From Utricularia gibba (lineage: Eukaryota > Streptophyta > Magnoliopsida > Lamiales > Lentibulariaceae): a DNA stretch of 64,000 bases. Below are positions 22,521 to 33,480 of the stretch, piece by piece; within the stretch, counting starts at the first letter, position 1; every line of letters begins with the position of its first letter. A model generated the notes under the pieces. That model was not told the DNA's origin and made no database searches. It saw only the letters and a program-made list of their open reading frames with translations. Made by a program: the position numbers and the translations under genes. The stretch is from the NCBI GenBank assembly GCA_002189035.1, contig CM007990.1, positions 5,084,001-5,148,000 of the forward strand. The letters are read 5' to 3'.

Positions 22521-25500
22521 ATGGCCGCTGAGGGCTCATCGGCCGCGCTGGGCAGTAGATCTGCCTCCGGTGGGGCAACTGCGGATTCGTATATCGGCAG
22601 CGTGATTAGTTTGACATCGAAGAGTGAGATTAGGTACGAAGGCATACTCTACAACATCAACACTGAAGAGTCCAGCATCGGTCTACAAAGCGGTGAGGGA
22701 TTTTGGATTTCTTTTTCATTTGGGGGAGAATGGGGATTCGTTCCAGATTTTCTTTTGTGAATTGCGTTTGACTGATTGTCATCTTTCACTTATCGGCTAC
22801 TGATTTGCTGCGTGTGTGCGGCTGTATTTTGTTTCCTATTGCTTTATCACTGATTGAAGAAGATTAACCTATTTGTAGCGTAGGAACGCTTCTTGCCACA
22901 TCTCTTAAAAAGTCGATCTTGAAGCCATTCTATTGAATGCTTATGCTGTTTCTGGGGCTTTTAGATTTGTAGCACATCAACCACTGTTTCTCCTCATGTA
23001 ATAGTCCATTTGGGGGAACCTAAATTCCTATTCTCAATATTCACAGTTAGGTCTTTCGGAACGGAAGGGCGAAAAAAGGATGGTCCTCAAGTTCCCCCAA
23101 GCGACAAAGTATATGAATACATATTATTCAGGGGGAGCGATATCAAGGTATCATTATGATTTCTTGTGTTCCACATATTGCTTGCATGAAGTTGAATTTT
23201 TTTTCCTGTTTCACATTAGATCTCTACGTTTTCTACATATTGAACAAGAAAATAAGATCTATCGATTTATGCCTTATCTTTATATTTCATGTCAATTCTT
23301 TTTTCTAGTCGAGCATGTTCTTCTGTAATGACTTGTTTTTTGGATTTAGAAAATAAACTAACTTCCCTGCAAAGCGTTTCTGTGTTGGTTTGATCCTTCT
23401 AATGCCTTGTTTATAAACTCAGGACTTACAGGTGAAATCTTCCCCGACGATACAGAGTACACCACCTATAAACAATGATCCTGCAATTATTCAGGCTAGT
23501 ACCATCTGAATGTTGGTTTTAATGTCTTGTGAGCGAACTAGCTCTGACCCTTCTACATTACAGTCTCATTATCCTCATCCCACGGGCCAGCCTTCGAGCT
23601 TGCCTACTGCACCAGGAGCGTCTCTTCCAGATCATGGTTCTAACACTTCTCAAGTGGGACTTTCTGGCTCTAATTTTCAAGGTGGTCTTCCATTATATCA
23701 ACCTGGGGGTAACTTAAACTCTTGGGGTCCTCCTCCGTCAAATGCAAATGCAGGTGGCTTGCCTATGCCTATGTATTGGCAAGGGTTCTATGGTGCCCCT
23801 GGAGGTCTTCCACAGCTTCCTCAACAATCGATGCTTGTTCCACCTTCTGGATTGCAGATTCCATCCAGTATGCAGCATATGCAATTCTCTGGTTTTAGAT
23901 CGTCCCTTCCATTGGCAATGCCAACGCTTCCTACTTCTGGAGTTCAAGATCATTCGCTTGCACCTCCCAGCATTCCTAACTCCTCCAGTTTAACCTCCAA
24001 CTCCATCCCTCCAATTTTTCCCTTGAGCATTCCACCATCTCAGACAGGTCCACCTGCACCAGAAACTTCAAGCAGTTTTCCACCGAATAAAGCACCTAGT
24101 TCTGCTATTGCTGCGTCAATGCCAATTTCTAGCTTACCACAGTTCGCTAGGCTGCCCCCTTCAGTTTCTGATATTTCAGGAGCACCCCCTGTTGCTATCA
24201 AGACTATTTCTATTCCTGGTCCACCAGCACTAGGAACACAGCAAAATTTGTCTTCGCAGAGAATAGAACCTATTGCAGCCAGTAGCGGTTCTGTGGTGTC
24301 AGATGTACCAACGCCACCACTTGTTACTCCAGGCCAGTTATTGCAGCCCGTAGCTAATGCTTCTACTCAGATATTACAAACAGCACAGAAAGATGTTGAA
24401 GTTGTCCAAGTCTCTCCTAAGCAACAATCTGAGCCCTTGGTTCATTCGGAAACAGAAGCTCAAGCACCAATATTGCCTTCACTACCGAACGCCAGAATAC
24501 ATCAGGTATTTGTGCTTTCATAGTCTTTCCTATTAATTAAGCCAGTTGTTTTGTTTTAAAAATTTACTTCTATATGGTCACTGCAACTTGACATTTTTCA
24601 TCCTCATTGCTTTTTAGTCAAATGGAAATTCTCACAACTCACGGAACAACAACAGAGGTCGTGGTGGAAGAGCGAATATGGTAAGAAAATTGGCCTCTCT
24701 ACTGCATAAAGCAGGTTATTTTGTCTTTGGCCCTTTTTGTGTTGTATTGTGCGTCTCTCAATTTCGTGACATACTCCATGCACCTCATGAAGAATTTAGT
24801 TTGCTCTTTATATTAATAGGGATGTAACCTTGAGCTATCCAGTTATTTATCGTAAAATGAATTTACGCTGGTGCATATGTGACTTGCTGATACTGTACTT
24901 TATTTTGTCTCACTATGGTGCATTTTGTATTCAGATGCCACGCCCAGTGACAAAATTTACTGAGGATTTTGACTTTACTGCCATGAATGAGAAATTCAAC
25001 AAAGATGAAGTTTGGGGAAATCTGGGAAAAGGCAACAAGTCTCTGTCCAAGGATAAAGAAGTGTATGAAAGCAGTAACACTGCAGAAGGGGTACAAGATG
25101 AGGATGACCATGAACTTCAAAAAATCGAGACAAGGGTAAGTTTCATGAAAAATTAGCGCCGAATATGTGGATTATGGCTCATGATATGCGTTACGTTCGT
25201 GACTTTTGCAGTCTGTCTACAACAAGGATGACTTTTTTGACACCCTATCTTGCAATGCTTTGGACAACGATCCTAATCATGGAAGGACAAGATATTCTGA
25301 GCAAATGAAGTTGGACACAGAGGTATGCCCCGTTCTTAGTTGTATATCCATTCATGTTTTTGAAGCCATCTGATGAAAATGCACAATCTTTCAGACATTC
25401 GGAGAATTTTCAAGGTATCGTGGTGGACGAGGAGGTCGTGGACCTTATCGTGGTGGCCGCGGAGGACGTGGTTCTTTCCATGGAAGAGGCTATGCCGGTG

Positions 25501-25562
25501 GTAGATCTCATGGCTTCATGGCTAGGGGGCGCGGCCGAGGTGTGCAGGGTCGATTATCTTAG
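22521..25562 (+). CDS. DCP5: DECAPPING 5 (LSM14/RAP55-type decapping regulator)
   Basis: Exons: 22521-22692, 23047-23147, 23423-23494, 23564-24505, 24618-24680, 24935-25135, 25212-25322, 25395-25562. The total is 1830 nt, or 609 aa, close to the usual plant length. The N-terminal LSm14 domain ([19 protein letters not shown] then [10 protein letters not shown]) is followed by a Pro/Ser/Gln-rich linker. Then come the FDF motif ([14 protein letters not shown]), the FFD box ([11 protein letters not shown]), the TFG box ([11 protein letters not shown]) and a C-terminal RGG tail. The protein promotes decapping and translational repression in P-bodies with DCP1 and DCP2. The intron 23495-23563 has a GC donor (CAG/GCTAGT) and is only 69 nt. 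The start lies 220 bp from the CRWN remnant, which runs the other way. Confidence 0.95.
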
Positions 25563-26471
25563 GACGCATCAGCAGAGACACTGTCCCTAAGAGGCCAGCA
25601 GCTGCTCAATTCAGGGTTTATCGTAGGTTAAAATGCCAATCTTTGTAGGGCTTTCATGTAACATGAATGCTTTTTAGCGTCTTTGATCCACTGGCCCCTT
25701 TTAAATCTCTCCTTGCTTTTTCCATTACCATGTGGTCAAATGTTAAAACAAAGAAACTTGCAGTTCACTGCGTTTGTCTGTAACATTTATGGTAATGGAA
25801 AGAGAGTAGTAGGATTTCTTTTAGTACCGTTGGCCACCAACTTGATATTATGTTCCAACAATTCACTGCCACATGGCTTTTTGGATAAGTAGCGTCGTTT
25901 CAACTGCCTGTCTGTCTATCCTTGCTACAGAATAGACATGTTTCTGCAAGAAACAAAGTTTATATGCTTAACTTTCCCTTCTAAATCCACCATAGTTCAA
26001 ACACATGAGATGTTCATTTTGTATTATATTTGCATGATGCTGTCATATCCCTTCTTATCAGGTTCTCATTTTGTCACATCAGTGCTCTTTCAACTTGTCT
26101 CCGTAGCCACTAGAAACTAGTGGTTCCTATAATTCCTGTGGGAAAATTTTGTCATGTGAGAAATTTATGTTGAACACCGGTGAGGCCGTTTTTGTTCTTG
26201 TCTTTTACCAGCCAAGGGTCCTTAGTGCTCTGAAGAAGATAATGCTTGGAAATTTTAGTGGGATCTGTTACTTCTTCATATTGGGAATTCTAGCTTGAAT
26301 TAGTGTTGATGGGTTGATGGAAAATCTCTTCTCTGGTGAATTCAATGAAGGGTTTCACAGGAATGAAGGAAGAGGAGGCTCTGACAGCTTATTCTAAATT
26401 GCCCTCCTTATCGTATTGGTAGATGGGTGGTGGAAGATTCTTTCTGTGGCATCTCTGATACTGCTCCTGCC
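25563..26471. other. DCP5 3' flank and CHUP1 leader
   Basis: About 900 bp between two genes transcribed in the same direction. It should hold the DCP5 3'UTR and the CHUP1 promoter and leader. No coding feature is supported. Confidence 0.5.
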
Positions 26472-29400
26472 ATGATTGTCCGGTTAGGCTTCGTTGTCGC
26501 TGCTTCAATCGCAGCCTATACTATACGGCAGATAAATGTCCAGAATTCTAGGCCTCAAGAAAAATCACAAAGTAAGCTAGCCATCTGTTTATCTCAGTTC
26601 TGTGATTCTCTTCTTCCATGCTGGTTTTTATTCCGTTCTGTGTATTTGGTAGAAAGGGATGAACCTACTCATGATCATACACGTGAGGAGGATGGAGAGG
26701 GTGTTTTGGAGCAGGACCTCACAGAGGTGAATGCACATACTTTACTTTTTGGCTTTATGTCTACTTTGAGCCATGCCCATGGATTTTGATTCTTCTAGTG
26801 TCACAGTTTGAAGCGGAAGAAGAGAAGGAAGAAGTCAAGTTAATCAGCAGCATCATCAATCCTGCTTTAACCTGCTCGCCGGATTTTGAAGATGAGCTTT
26901 TACCGGAATTCGAATCACTTTTATCCGGCGAAATTGAGTTTCCTTTGCCTACTGACAAATATGACACTGATGCTGACATGGTTTATGAGTATGAAATGGC
27001 GAACAATGCTAATGAACTTGAGAGACTGAGAAGCCTTGTCAAGGAGTTGGAAGATAGGGAAGTGAAGCTTGAAGGTGAGCTTCTGGAGTATTATGGATTG
27101 AAGGAACAAGAATCAAACATTTTGGAGTTGCAGAAGCAGCTCAAGATCAAGACAGTGGAGATTGATATGCTTCAAATCACCATAAATTCATTACAAGCTG
27201 AAAGGAAGAAGCTTCAGGAGGAGGTTTCTGCAGTTGCTGCTGCCAGGAAAGAACTTGAATTGTCAAGGAAGAAGATTAAGGAACTGCAGAAGCAAATTCA
27301 GCTTGAGGCGAATCAAACCAAAGGTCAGCTTCTGCTTCTTAAGCAGCAAGTCACTACACTGCAAGCTAAGGAGCAGGAAGCTGTGAAGAAAGATGAAGAA
27401 GTTGAAAAGAAGCTTAAAGCTGTGAAGGAGCTGGAAGTGGAAGTGATAGAACTCAAAAGGAAGAACAGGGAACTCCAACATGAGAAAAGGGAATTGATAG
27501 TTAAACTTGATGCTGCCGAAGCTAATGTCAGGATGCTTTCCAACATGTCTGAGGTAAGTAGTTTCATTATATCAATCTGATATAAGATCACGTCTGTTTC
27601 CACATGCTGATTTAAGCATACTGCAGAACGAGATGGTTGCAAAGGTACAAGAAGAGTTCAGTGAACTGAGGCATAAAAATGAGGACCTGGTTAAACAAGT
27701 AGAAGGCCTCCAGATGAACAGATTCTGTGAAGTTGAGGAGCTAGTTTATCTACGTTGGGTTAACGCTTGTCTGCGGTACGAGCTGCGGAACTATCAAACA
27801 CCGTCTGGAAGAGTATCAGCTCGTGATCTTAGCAAGAGCTTGAGTCCAAAATCACAGGAGAAGGCTAAACAGCTTATGCTGGAATATGCAGGATCAGAGC
27901 GTGGAGGGATACCGATATTGAGAGCAACTTCGATAACATGTCTGTTGATAGTGAGGATTTTGACAATGCTTCTATAGATAGTTCTGTCAGCAAAATGAGC
28001 AGTAAGAAGCCAAACTTGATTCAGAAGCTGAAGAGATGGGGAAAGAGTAGGGATGATTCAAGTACATTTTCCCCAGCAAGATCTTTTACAAGTTCTCCAA
28101 GTAGGCATGCTGTCAGCCATGTCCCGAAGGGTCCTCTGGAAGCCTTGATGCTAAGAAATGCTGGGGATAGCGTGGCTATAACTTCATTTGGCGTATCAGA
28201 AGCTGAAGATCCAAATTCCCCGGAGACTCCAAAATTACCTCCTATTCGAGTTCAAGATCCCTCTTCTGATGCACTGAACTCTGTTGCATCATCGTTCCAG
28301 CTGATGTCAAAGTCAGTTGAGGGTGTGCTTGAAGAGAAGTACCCAGCTTTCAAAGACCGACATAATCTTGCTTCCGAACGAGAGAAGAAGATCAAGGAAA
28401 AAGCTCAGCAAGCAAGAGCTGTGAGATTTGGTGATCCTCTAAGAGGAAGTGGGAAACCTGTAGCTTTACCTCCCAAGCTTGCTGTTATAAAAGAGAGACA
28501 TGTTCCCACGGGGGATTCGACTGATCCTTCGAATGAAAATGCTGCCGATTCTACTATTGTGAGCAAAATGCAGCTTGCCCAGATTGAGAAACGAGCTCCT
28601 AGAGTACCAAAACCACCTCCTACCGGAGGCTCATCAACAGATGCAAACACAAATGTGTCCGGTGGGGCACAAGCTGGTGCACCTCGACCACCACCACCGC
28701 CGCCTCCTCCCGGCGGAGGGCCTCCTCGGCCTCCACCGCCGCCGCCACCAGGGAGTGCCTCAAAAGAAGCTGCAAGTGGGGAAAAGGTTCAACGTGCTCC
28801 AGAACTAGTCGAGTTTTATCATGTATTGACGAAACGCGAGGCCAAGAAAGACACTTCGTCCTTGATTTCTGCATCTTCTAACGTCTCCGATGCAAGGAGC
28901 AACATGATCGGCGAGATTGAGAACAAGTCATCCTTCCTTTTAGCGGTAAGTTGCTACTTCTCTTCTCCAGTAGAAACACTGATCATTTTGCTCACTGCGT
29001 ACAATGGAAACCTTGAATCAGGTTAAAGCTGATGTGGAGACACAGGGTGACTTTGTCATGTCACTTGCCACCGAAGTGCGAGCCTCCACTTTCAACAAAA
29101 TCGAAGATTTGGTGTCTTTTGTCAACTGGCTGGATGAAGAGCTCTCATTCCTAGTACACTCCCAATACTCTATTACAAATCCTCTCTAGATCATGTCACC
29201 AGATTCTTACAACTTTTATGGCTTGAAACATCTCTTCTAGGTCGACGAGCGCGCCGTGCTCAAGCACTTCGACTGGCCAGAGGGCAAAGCAGATGCATTA
29301 AGAGAGGCAGCATTCGAATATCAAGATCTGATGAAGCTGGAGAAGCATGTTTCATCCTTCATCGATGACCCAAATCTTCCCTGCGATCCTGCTCTCAACA

Positions 29401-29998
29401 AGATGTACAAGCTACTCGAAAAGTAAGTCCCATCATCTCTAAAAAGCTCCATATTTTCCATCCCAATACCATCAAGCTGAGACGCGGTCACATGCTCCAG
29501 AGTGGAGCAGAGCGTATACGCCCTGTTACGAACAAGGGACATGGCGATTTCGAAGTACAGAGAATTCGGCATCCCCGTCTATTGGCTACAAGATTCCGGA
29601 GTAGTTGGGAAGGTAAACTTCCAGCTAAACCCGCCATTCATCCTTTCCCTTTCAATGCATCAGTAACACAATCCATGCATTGCAGATCAAGCTTTCATCA
29701 GTACAGTTGGCCCGAAAGTACATGAAACGAGTTGCCGTGGAGCTCGATGCCATGAACGAACCAGAGAAGGAGCCCAACAAAGAGTTCCTGTTACTTCAAG
29801 GCATTCGCTTTGCCTTCAGAGTCCACCAGGTTCATTAGTTCATCATCCCTTTTTGATTACATAAAACTCCAGTTGCATTTTATCCAATACTTCACCTGCA
29901 ACTTCTCGTTTCAGTTCGCCGGAGGATTCGATGCAGAAAGCATGAAGGCTTTTGAAGAGCTAAGAAGCAGAGCCAACCCACAGAACAAGACAGAGTAG
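26472..29998 (+). CDS. CHUP1: CHLOROPLAST UNUSUAL POSITIONING 1, with one apparent frame break
   Basis: Exons: 26472-26571, 26653-26726, 26807-27553, 27627-28945, 29022-29153, 29241-29422, 29501-29612, 29686-29829, 29915-29998. A hydrophobic N-terminus (MIVRLGFVVAASIAA) is the known outer-envelope anchor. A long coiled coil rich in E/K/L (exon 3), a proline-rich stretch ([16 protein letters not shown], about 28690-28750) and the conserved C-terminal domain (VKADVETQGDFV to the end) follow. CHUP1 drives actin-based chloroplast movement. In exon 4 the frame breaks at the G run 27906-27908; allowing for one missing G restores the frame and gives 964 aa with every exon phase consistent. I treat it as a live gene with a sequence error. 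Confidence 0.94.
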
Positions 29999-30932
29999 TG
30001 AGAGATCATCCCTGTATCTATTGTATTCACTCGAACTACACACAATGTATTGCAGTTCGTTGAACCAAAATAGTTTTTTTTTTTGAAAATTTAATATTAA
30101 ATACAAATTACAATACTTTTTTTTTCTTAATTTCTGGCACTATTTTATTTATATTAAATGGAACATTATCCTATTATAGTAGTAATTTCTAAATTTCAGA
30201 AAATAATATTAAAAAATTGAAAAAGAAGATTGCACCCATCTTCGCGAATCTTCTTTTGGTGTGGGTTGGCGGCCAGTGGATAAGGCCGTTTATTTACAAT
30301 TCGCACCTTCATCTCTGCGTTTATCACGCAAACACCCCCAAAATATTATAATTTAATAAATTATTTGGCTATTTTCTCAATTCACCTATTAATTAATCCC
30401 GTGGAATGCATCACTTCATTTTAAGATTATAGATGATTTAAATTAATATTACTATAAGATTTATCTATTAAAATGAATATTATTTAAATTTTATACTTAA
30501 ACCTAACTATTTACAACTATTTTTATAGTAAAAATAATAAAAAAATTGAATACATTTGGTATGAGGTGATTTTAGTAAAGTGGGGTTTAAAATGAGAATA
30601 AACGGAATTATGGGGACCAAACCGCAATAAAGTTGTCGTCCTTATCTCTAGATGGTCAACGCCAAGTCGTCACGCCTATTGCTAGAAACCCCCTCGTAAT
30701 ATTAAATTATCAAAATTCGACCCACACACCCTCCATTCCTCTCTGTCTCTCTGACTCGACATTTTCAACGTTCTTCTGTACGCGGCGGCCCGATTTCAAT
30801 CGTATTTTCCTTTCCGGGGATCCTGCCTCGTGATTCCCAAACAGGGCTTGACTCTGAAAGATTCCTCCGCAATCAAAATCATTTCTTTGTTCGCTCAGGA
30901 GGATTCTGATTCGGTTCTGGGATTCGGTGTAA
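29999..30932. other. CHUP1 3' flank and HHO gene promoter
   Basis: An AT-rich spacer from about 30060 to 30620, then a pyrimidine-rich leader to the HHO start codon. No gene is seen. Confidence 0.5.
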
Positions 30933-31977
30933 ATGAGTGGAGGAAACGAGCGAACTAGGAGGAGGATAAGCAAGGATTATGTGCAGGGATTGGAGAAAGA
31001 ACGCTGTAAGATTCAGATGTTTCAGCGCGAGCTTCCTCTGAGTTTCGAGCTTGTCACTAAAGGTATGGTTTCTTTGTAAGAATTTGCTGCTGCTGTTGAG
31101 GCCTTGAAGTTGAAAGGTCCTTTTTTTGTTCACTTTTTGTTGTTTTGAAGCCATTGAGACATGCAAGGAGCAGTTATCGCTATCTGGGTCAACGTGTGAA
31201 TACAATTTTCTAAGCCAATGGGAGTTTCCTGAGCAAACAAGGGCGATGAAGAAGATGGAGGAATTCATGCCGTTGAAAAGAGTAGTCTCTGAGAAATCAG
31301 AGTGGCTTAGAACTGTTCATCTCTGGAACCAAAGCTCGGATCCACCACCCCAAAAGGTACTCTCTTTTTTACTGTTGTGTTCATCATCTGCAGTCTCTTA
31401 TCAACACGTTATGATCTTGTGGCATTTGGTTCAGATTTCGCAGCCCACAGAAGCAGCTCCGGCACCCGACGCTACGTCGCCGGGGACAGGGGGCGCAAGA
31501 AAGAAGCAGCAGATGGGAGGGAAGACACAGAGGAAGATAAGGAGAAATTGGTCGCCGGAGCTGCACCAAAGATTCTTACACGCACTGGAACACCTCGGCG
31601 GATCGCAGTGTGCGTTTGTGTGATCCCAATGAACTTACAATGAAATCATCTCTTGTCCTCATAAACACTTGTTCATTGTTCTAGACAGTGGCTACGCCTA
31701 AACGAATCAAGGAGCTGATGAAGGAAGATGGTCTCTCAAGCGATGAGATCAAAAGCCATTTACAGGTGACAGGCTACTGTTGGAATACTGTTTTCCCGTG
31801 TCATTCAAGCTAAAGTCTCTGTGGTGGTGATTCCTCTAGAAATATCGGTTGCAAGCGACAAAACGGCCATCAGTAGCCACCGCACAGCCGCCGCAACAGG
31901 TGGCGCCCGACGGAATTTGGGTGCCTCCAGAGTTCACTTCAAAGGCCACAACCACTGCACCGGAATCTAACAAGTAA
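30933..31977 (+). CDS. GARP/MYB-like transcription factor, HHO/NIGT1 type
   Basis: Exons: 30933-31062, 31151-31356, 31435-31609, 31689-31765, 31840-31977, giving 241 aa. The N-terminal hydrophobic globular block (YVQGLEKERCKIQMFQRELP then AIETCKEQLS) typical of HHO/HRS1 precedes the GARP DNA-binding domain (KIRRNWSPELHQRFLHALEH.. LATPKRIKELM.. DEIKSHLQKYRL). The family represses nitrate and phosphate starvation genes in the nucleus. The protein is rather short: it ends soon after GIWVPPEF with APESNK-stop, and a 51-bp AG microsatellite begins about 20 bp on. The stop codon overlaps a donor-like GTAACG, so a further exon past the microsatellite is possible, but I found no in-phase acceptor. 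Confidence 0.9.
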
Positions 31978-31992
31978 CGTCTTCCCATTGAA

Positions 31993-32049
<57 letters not shown>

Positions 32050-33480
32050 ACTATCAGTGGACCGGCGCAACAAGATGTTGGATCTGTGCAGGAGGCGCCC
32101 TTTCCTTTCTAACCACAGAACACGTGTCTCCACTGTAACGTAATGTTGGAAAGTTGTCACTGTGTGGTGTGTCATTTGTGATGTAAAGAAGATGACGAGT
32201 ACTTTTTTATCAGGTTTTTTTTTTGTCCCAACCATTATTATTACTATTAATTTAATATTTTTTGAAAAATTATAATGGATTTTTTATTAAAAATATGGGA
32301 AAAGGTTTTTTTATTTTCTCAATAAGGCTTGTGACGGCCCAATAAGGGTTGTGGTGTGAAGCCCGGTAACGGCCCATTAATCTGCCTATTTTTTTCAAAA
32401 CCAAAATAAACAATATTTTTTATTATTAATTAATCTGTTGGGAGCTTGATTAATGTACGCTGTATTTACAGGCGGCTCCAGTGTAAGAGTGTGAAGGGAA
32501 GAGGGCAGGCGGCGGCGACGGCGGCGGTGGGCGGGGGAGGTGGGAATGAGGGGTATAGCGGAGGAGGCCGGGGGTGACAAAAGTTGCAGGCGGCGGTTGA
32601 GACGGGAGTCCGTACTCCTCCCTCTCCTCCTGCGTCTGCGTCTGTCAGGCATCGTAGCAGGCGCATGGGTCGTCGCCATCCTCCAATCTCCATGAAAATT
32701 AATTGCCCATTTACTTCTTTCTCCTAACAAAATTGAATGAATCCTTCGCCCCCTCCCGCCGGTAAACCCACATTTCATCACCATCGCATCATTCTTGTAA
32801 CACCTGAAATTAACTCCACCCAAATTTCACTTCCCCGCTTCAGTAAAATCAGAAATCACCCTCACCCCTCCTGCTACTGTTTATTTATTTTTATTTCCTT
32901 CACTCTGCCCGAGAAGATACCAATTCTTGTACTGTGGTCTGTACATCAGCTCTCCCTTTTTTCAGTTCTCAAAATGCTTCATTTTTTATACGATACGACT
33001 ATAGGTTCCTTAGGAACTCATTGTACCTTGAATGAATGATGACTAAATTACGATATCGATCAAAAGCTCCAGTCTTTGGATGATTCACATTTGCTCTTTG
33101 AACTTTATTTTTTTCCCGGGCCACATGATCCCGGGGAAGACGACTGTGAATCTGAGGTTTTCTTGCACCAGTCGATATGCCCGTGCTTGTCATGTGACTG
33201 TGAGGGAGGAGTGGCGTATCTCCGGCCAGGAAGAAGTAATTACTTTGAATTTTATACGAGGCATGTGTGCTTTGAGGCCGTTGGCTTCTGCTGCGGAAGA
33301 TATATCCTGATTTTTTCGGCAGGCTTTTTTTTTGGGTTTTATAGCTTTATATTAAGCTGTCATTTCTGCCTTTTTCGTTTCCCTTCTTTTTTCTTTCTTC
33401 TTCGGCTTATTTGTCCATTTCAACTTCATTGCGCCCACAGGGGAAATCCAGAAAAATCGCTCTAAGTGAACGGGGTTGAA
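31978..33480. other. HHO 3' flank with microsatellite; TGA-bZIP promoter and leader
   Basis: Contains the AG repeat (listed separately), an AT-rich patch near 32230-32430, and a GC-rich GGCGGCG-type patch at 32510-32580. A pyrimidine-rich leader before 33481 probably contains noncoding exon sequence of the next gene. The open frames on either strand have no family resemblance. Confidence 0.5.
31997..32047. repeat. (AG)n microsatellite, about 51 bp
   Basis: An uninterrupted AG dinucleotide tract directly downstream of the HHO gene stop codon, either in its 3'UTR or in a last intron. Confidence 0.97.

Noticed and set aside
32395-32823. Arg-rich frame of 142 aa on the minus strand
   Set aside because: GC-rich low complexity with no conserved motif; likely noncoding leader or promoter.
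33076-33465. Frame of 129 aa upstream of the TGA gene
   Set aside because: Pyrimidine-rich and hydrophobic by composition; it fits leader or intron sequence of the TGA gene better than a separate protein.
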